From NCBI RefSeq assembly GCF_037975245.1, contig NC_092571.1, positions 12,219,917-12,283,916 of the forward strand: a DNA stretch of 64,000 nt, read 5' to 3'. Source of the stretch: Apostichopus japonicus. Lineage: Eukaryota > Echinodermata > Holothuroidea > Aspidochirotida > Stichopodidae. Position numbers and translations under genes: made by a program. Of this stretch, positions 60,804-64,000 are shown piece after piece. Numbering within the stretch: the first letter of the stretch is position 1; each line of letters opens with the position of its first letter. The notes under the pieces are model-generated. The model saw only the letters and a program-made list of their open reading frames with translations, made no database searches and was not told the origin of the DNA.

Positions 60804-61820
60804 GGTTTTAGCCAGTCAAAATAGGTCACATTTAATCCAACCTATCCATACAGTTAGAGACAAGATAGTGAGATCGGTTTTTTTAACTATAGCAGTGTGG
60901 AAAATGTTCTACTCATCAATATAGGTTCTTTTGGCCAACGGAATGTCCCTTTAAGTTATATGCATGATCTAATGCATGAATACTGCATGACTTTCACACA
61001 GAATTACACAATCTCATGCAACCCGAAATACAAAACTACAGTTCTGAAACTAAGATGAAATTCTCGGAATTTGTCTATTTATCTACCAGAAGCCGGAGGA
61101 ATTCCGTTCAAGGACGAAGAAACAGTCTTGCTTGAAGTCACACCAACTGGAACGTGCATACATGAGTGAACTTAATTCATAATTAATACACCAGAAGAGT
61201 ACTGAATGTACATTATATATAAGTGGGAGAGGTATATAGGTCGGGAGACCTCAAGTCAAAATTTACCACTGCCTAGGGATTCCAGGAAAATTAAAGGACA
61301 GAAAAATTAGATACAATGCGTAATCAACTTACTGAAACGTGATCTGATTTCAATGGACTGGAAATGTATATTCATTAGGTTGAGGTCAAAGGTTAACGGT
61401 TAAACCTTAAGTTTCCATAGAGATATACAAGTTAGCAAATATTTGACAGAATTACGTCAAAATAATAAGTGACATAGTTATTTTGACTGAAACTATAAAG
61501 GGGATGAAAATTTCGGGTTTATTTTTTTGAATCTAAACCGTTTAAAAAATATTGACATATATAGTCCAGGGAGACATATGCTAAGGGTCCTGGTGAAATT
61601 GCATTGAATCCCTCGACATGTCATGTTCAAACGAACAAGAATCTTAATTTGAAATGTTTTGTACCGAAAACGTGAACGTATTATGTGTTTTCATAGATGC
61701 ATATTGACAGTTTTGTTGTTCTTTGAAATTGATATGCAATTTTCTAATACAAAATTGGTATGTAACTCACTATGAATATAACAGTCATTGGTATATTGTG
61801 AATTTAACATCCAATAAAAA
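60804..61820. other. Unannotated AT-rich DNA
   Basis: Nothing supported. Confidence 0.5.
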
Positions 61821-61920
61821 GTTGACCCTGAAATATCCCTTCAACTAAACTATACATATTTACCCCTAACGAACGCCGTTTAATTATTTCAGTGCCCAAA
61901 TTGAGAGTAAATCAATCTGC
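61821..61920. repeat. Direct repeat, first copy
   Basis: Contains TATCCCTTCAACTAAACTAT, ACGAACGCCGTTT and GTGCCCAAATTGA. Matches 62109-62210. Confidence 0.85.
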
Positions 61921-62108
61921 TATGAATTGGTTAATCGGCTATCTACAGTCAAGCGTATCTTCAACCAAACTAAGTGCAGGTACATTTTTTTAGTTAAAAG
62001 TTATTCATGTTTCAGTTGAAACTTATTCATGCCATACCTGAGCGAAATTCAAGTGGTTTGGACAAACGCGTTTTCTCAATGTTGCCACCAGTTAGTAAAG
62101 ATAACAAG

Positions 62109-62210
62109 TTTACCCTGGAATATCCCTTCAACTAAACTATACATACTTACCCATAACGAACGCCGTTTGAATAATGATTTCGGTGCCCAAATTGAATGTA
62201 AAACAATGCT
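62109..62210. repeat. Direct repeat, second copy
   Basis: Same motifs in the same order as 61821-61920, about 288 bp downstream, with scattered differences. Confidence 0.85.
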
Positions 62211-63812
62211 TTTATGGTAGCACGTATGTATGCTTTTAGGGTAAATATGTATGCTTTACTAACACCAGTTATAGTAAAGCATAGTTATTCCGATCATGCG
62301 ATGAGACTTTCTGGATCTGTTAGTCCAGTTGGAGTTTGACTATTTTGTTCAGTGCTGACTAGAAACTCAAAAATCTTCTCTGGCGGAATTTTTCTTGAGT
62401 CATTTATAAACTATAGATAAAACACTTAGTTTAATGTAACGTCTTCTGGCATAGATGGATGCTAAACTTCGGAATATCTCCATAAGTCGTGCGGTAAAAA
62501 ATTTCGAACTTTAACAATTTAAAAACTACAACAAAAAAACAAATACAACAAAAAATATTTCCTGTTTTGTTATTTTGATGATATCACTCAGTTAACTATT
62601 GCCCAAAGACACATATATAAATATACCAGAAAATAAAATGTAAATAAATGCATTATTTTTGTTTGAAAGAAAGGTAGCTTTGACAACACGAATCTTCGAT
62701 TAAAGAGCGTTTGTCGTGACGTCACCACTGGTTGAACATGACCGTGCTACATTAAGTCTCGGGATAAGAATCGAATGTGTTTGTTTGTTTTGCTTTGTTT
62801 TGTTTTTGTCGACAATCATACACGGTTACTTTCAAACATGCAAAGAAAAACGACAAGGAATGTTTATTTGCCTAGAAATGATGCGATATTTTTGTATATG
62901 TTTCCCATTTGGGATTAAACGCCAGTGGGATATTTTACGACCCGGTCCATATTATTTCGTCAATAGGATAGCTGGTTTATAAAATGTTATCTTAGTTTTG
63001 TGCCTGCTGTAGAAAATTGTTGACCAATCCAAGCGGCCTAAATGTATGTCAATTTTCTATCAGCGTGCAGTGATATGAGCGATCGGCGGCTTTATGAACG
63101 TAAAACCCACATTTTCTCATCCAAAATTTACTAGACGATATAGAATATGAGTGTATAACAGTAAGGGTTCGTATTCCAGCTGAAATTGGGTTATTTTTGA
63201 AAGACAAACAAACGCAATCATTGTCACTATAATGATAGTTTTGACGACCACTAAGAAAAAAAAATATTCTAACCTTTTGGGGGATATCACAAGTTTAATA
63301 TTCCTTTACACGCGAGGCTGAAGACTTGAAGCAAGTCTAAATATGACGTCATCGAACCAAAAAGGGTGCTTCCGTATTTTTAATGTTTTTCTATATTAAT
63401 TACGATGTGTATTTTTATGTAACGAAGATGGTGTTTGTCAAATGTAGAAACTAAAATAGCTCTAAATATGAACTTTAATATTGGTATTTATAAGTTTTAA
63501 GTGTACAAGCTGACACATTCACCTTAAAGCTAGGATACAATACGGAAGAAAGAAAGGGAAAACGGTTTTACCTATAATTGTGGCACTATGACATCACACA
63601 TGAACAAAATGGCGGCTCCCTGCAGATATGACTTTTAATCCAGTATAACAACTTCTAAATGGTGCGAGTCTTTTTCTTAGATATTTCGGGATGCTGATCA
63701 TCACAAAGATATGCGCTGGAGATGACGGTTGGGTTTGCTTTGATTTAGTTTCCAATTTTTCCACATTTTTTTGTTATATGTATGTATGTATGTATGTATT
63801 TTAAATCCTCCT
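62211..63812. other. Unannotated AT-rich DNA
   Basis: An 88-codon plus-strand frame (62716-62982) with no recognisable domain. CRE-like TGACGTCA octamers lie at 62717 and 63344. TGACATCA followed by AAAATGGCGGCTCCC near 63590-63620 is promoter-like in appearance, but the frame after that ATG stops after eight codons. A (TATG)n patch lies at about 63777-63799. Confidence 0.45.
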
Positions 63813-64000
63813 GCAAGCAGCTAGAACTCGCGAAGAAGCCTCATTGGCTTATCAAAGCCGCAAGCTGACCGAAGTCAGTCTCTTAGTTTCATATTTAACG
63901 TCCATAATAATGAATTGTCAATTGTCAACAACTCTGTAACTGGACGACATACAATTTTGGAGTGACTCGAACTTGGGACCTTATGTTTGGAAGGCACCGG
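63813..64000 (-). mobile_element. SINE-like repeat cut by window edge
   Basis: Read on the minus strand, the window edge shows AAGGTCCCAAGTTCGAGTCA, with a B-box-like GTTCGAGTC, followed by a non-coding body. This is compatible with the head of a tRNA-derived SINE. The A box would lie near or beyond the edge, and no tail could be identified, so it is only a suggestion. Confidence 0.35.

Overview
This is AT-rich, gene-poor eukaryotic DNA: long (TA)n microsatellites, many G or C homopolymers, intron-like splice sites, L2/CR1-type LINE debris, TTAA-type MITEs and a BEL/Pao LTR retrotransposon. That mix suggests a metazoan, most plausibly a marine invertebrate deuterostome such as an echinoderm or hemichordate. 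The species is a guess. I found no intact host gene, and nothing prokaryotic.

Layout. 1-15763 is mostly unannotatable AT-rich sequence with a 516-bp foldback element (68-583), a small TIR-like repeat (3490-3804), several microsatellites, a TAGGCCTA array and a purine-rich tract. 15764-54453 is dominated by a duplicated block of about 10 kb present three times: copy 1 (15764-24377, tail missing), copy 2 (26272-32854, head missing) and copy 3 (44480-54453, the most complete). Copies 1 and 2 are separated by a 1.9-kb nest of small repeats containing a near-perfect 145-bp hairpin. Each block head carries a decayed LINE reverse-transcriptase C-terminus and a 45-bp minisatellite.

Between copies 2 and 3 lies a Russian-doll structure. 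An element with imperfect inverted ends of about 180-190 bp (32855-44480) holds a broken minus-strand gene of an unnamed metazoan family with a cysteine-rich tail. The first exon of that gene is split by a young BEL/Pao retrotransposon (36515-44001), with 841-bp LTRs that read identical and a GATAT target-site duplication. Without the retrotransposon the outer element would be about 4.1 kb. The retrotransposon looks recent but its coding region is damaged: gag breaks frame inside its DUF1759 region, and the stretch between protease and reverse transcriptase is far too short.

54454-64000 is unique AT-rich DNA with two near full-length copies and one inverted fragment of a TTAA-flanked MITE, three copies of a short repeat (one fused to the 5' end of a U2 snRNA-like sequence), minisatellites, and a SINE-like end at the window edge.

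The region reads as a graveyard of nested mobile elements and segmental duplications. The best candidates for something undescribed are the TIR element carrying the cysteine-rich gene and the duplicated block whose edges coincide with that element's ends.
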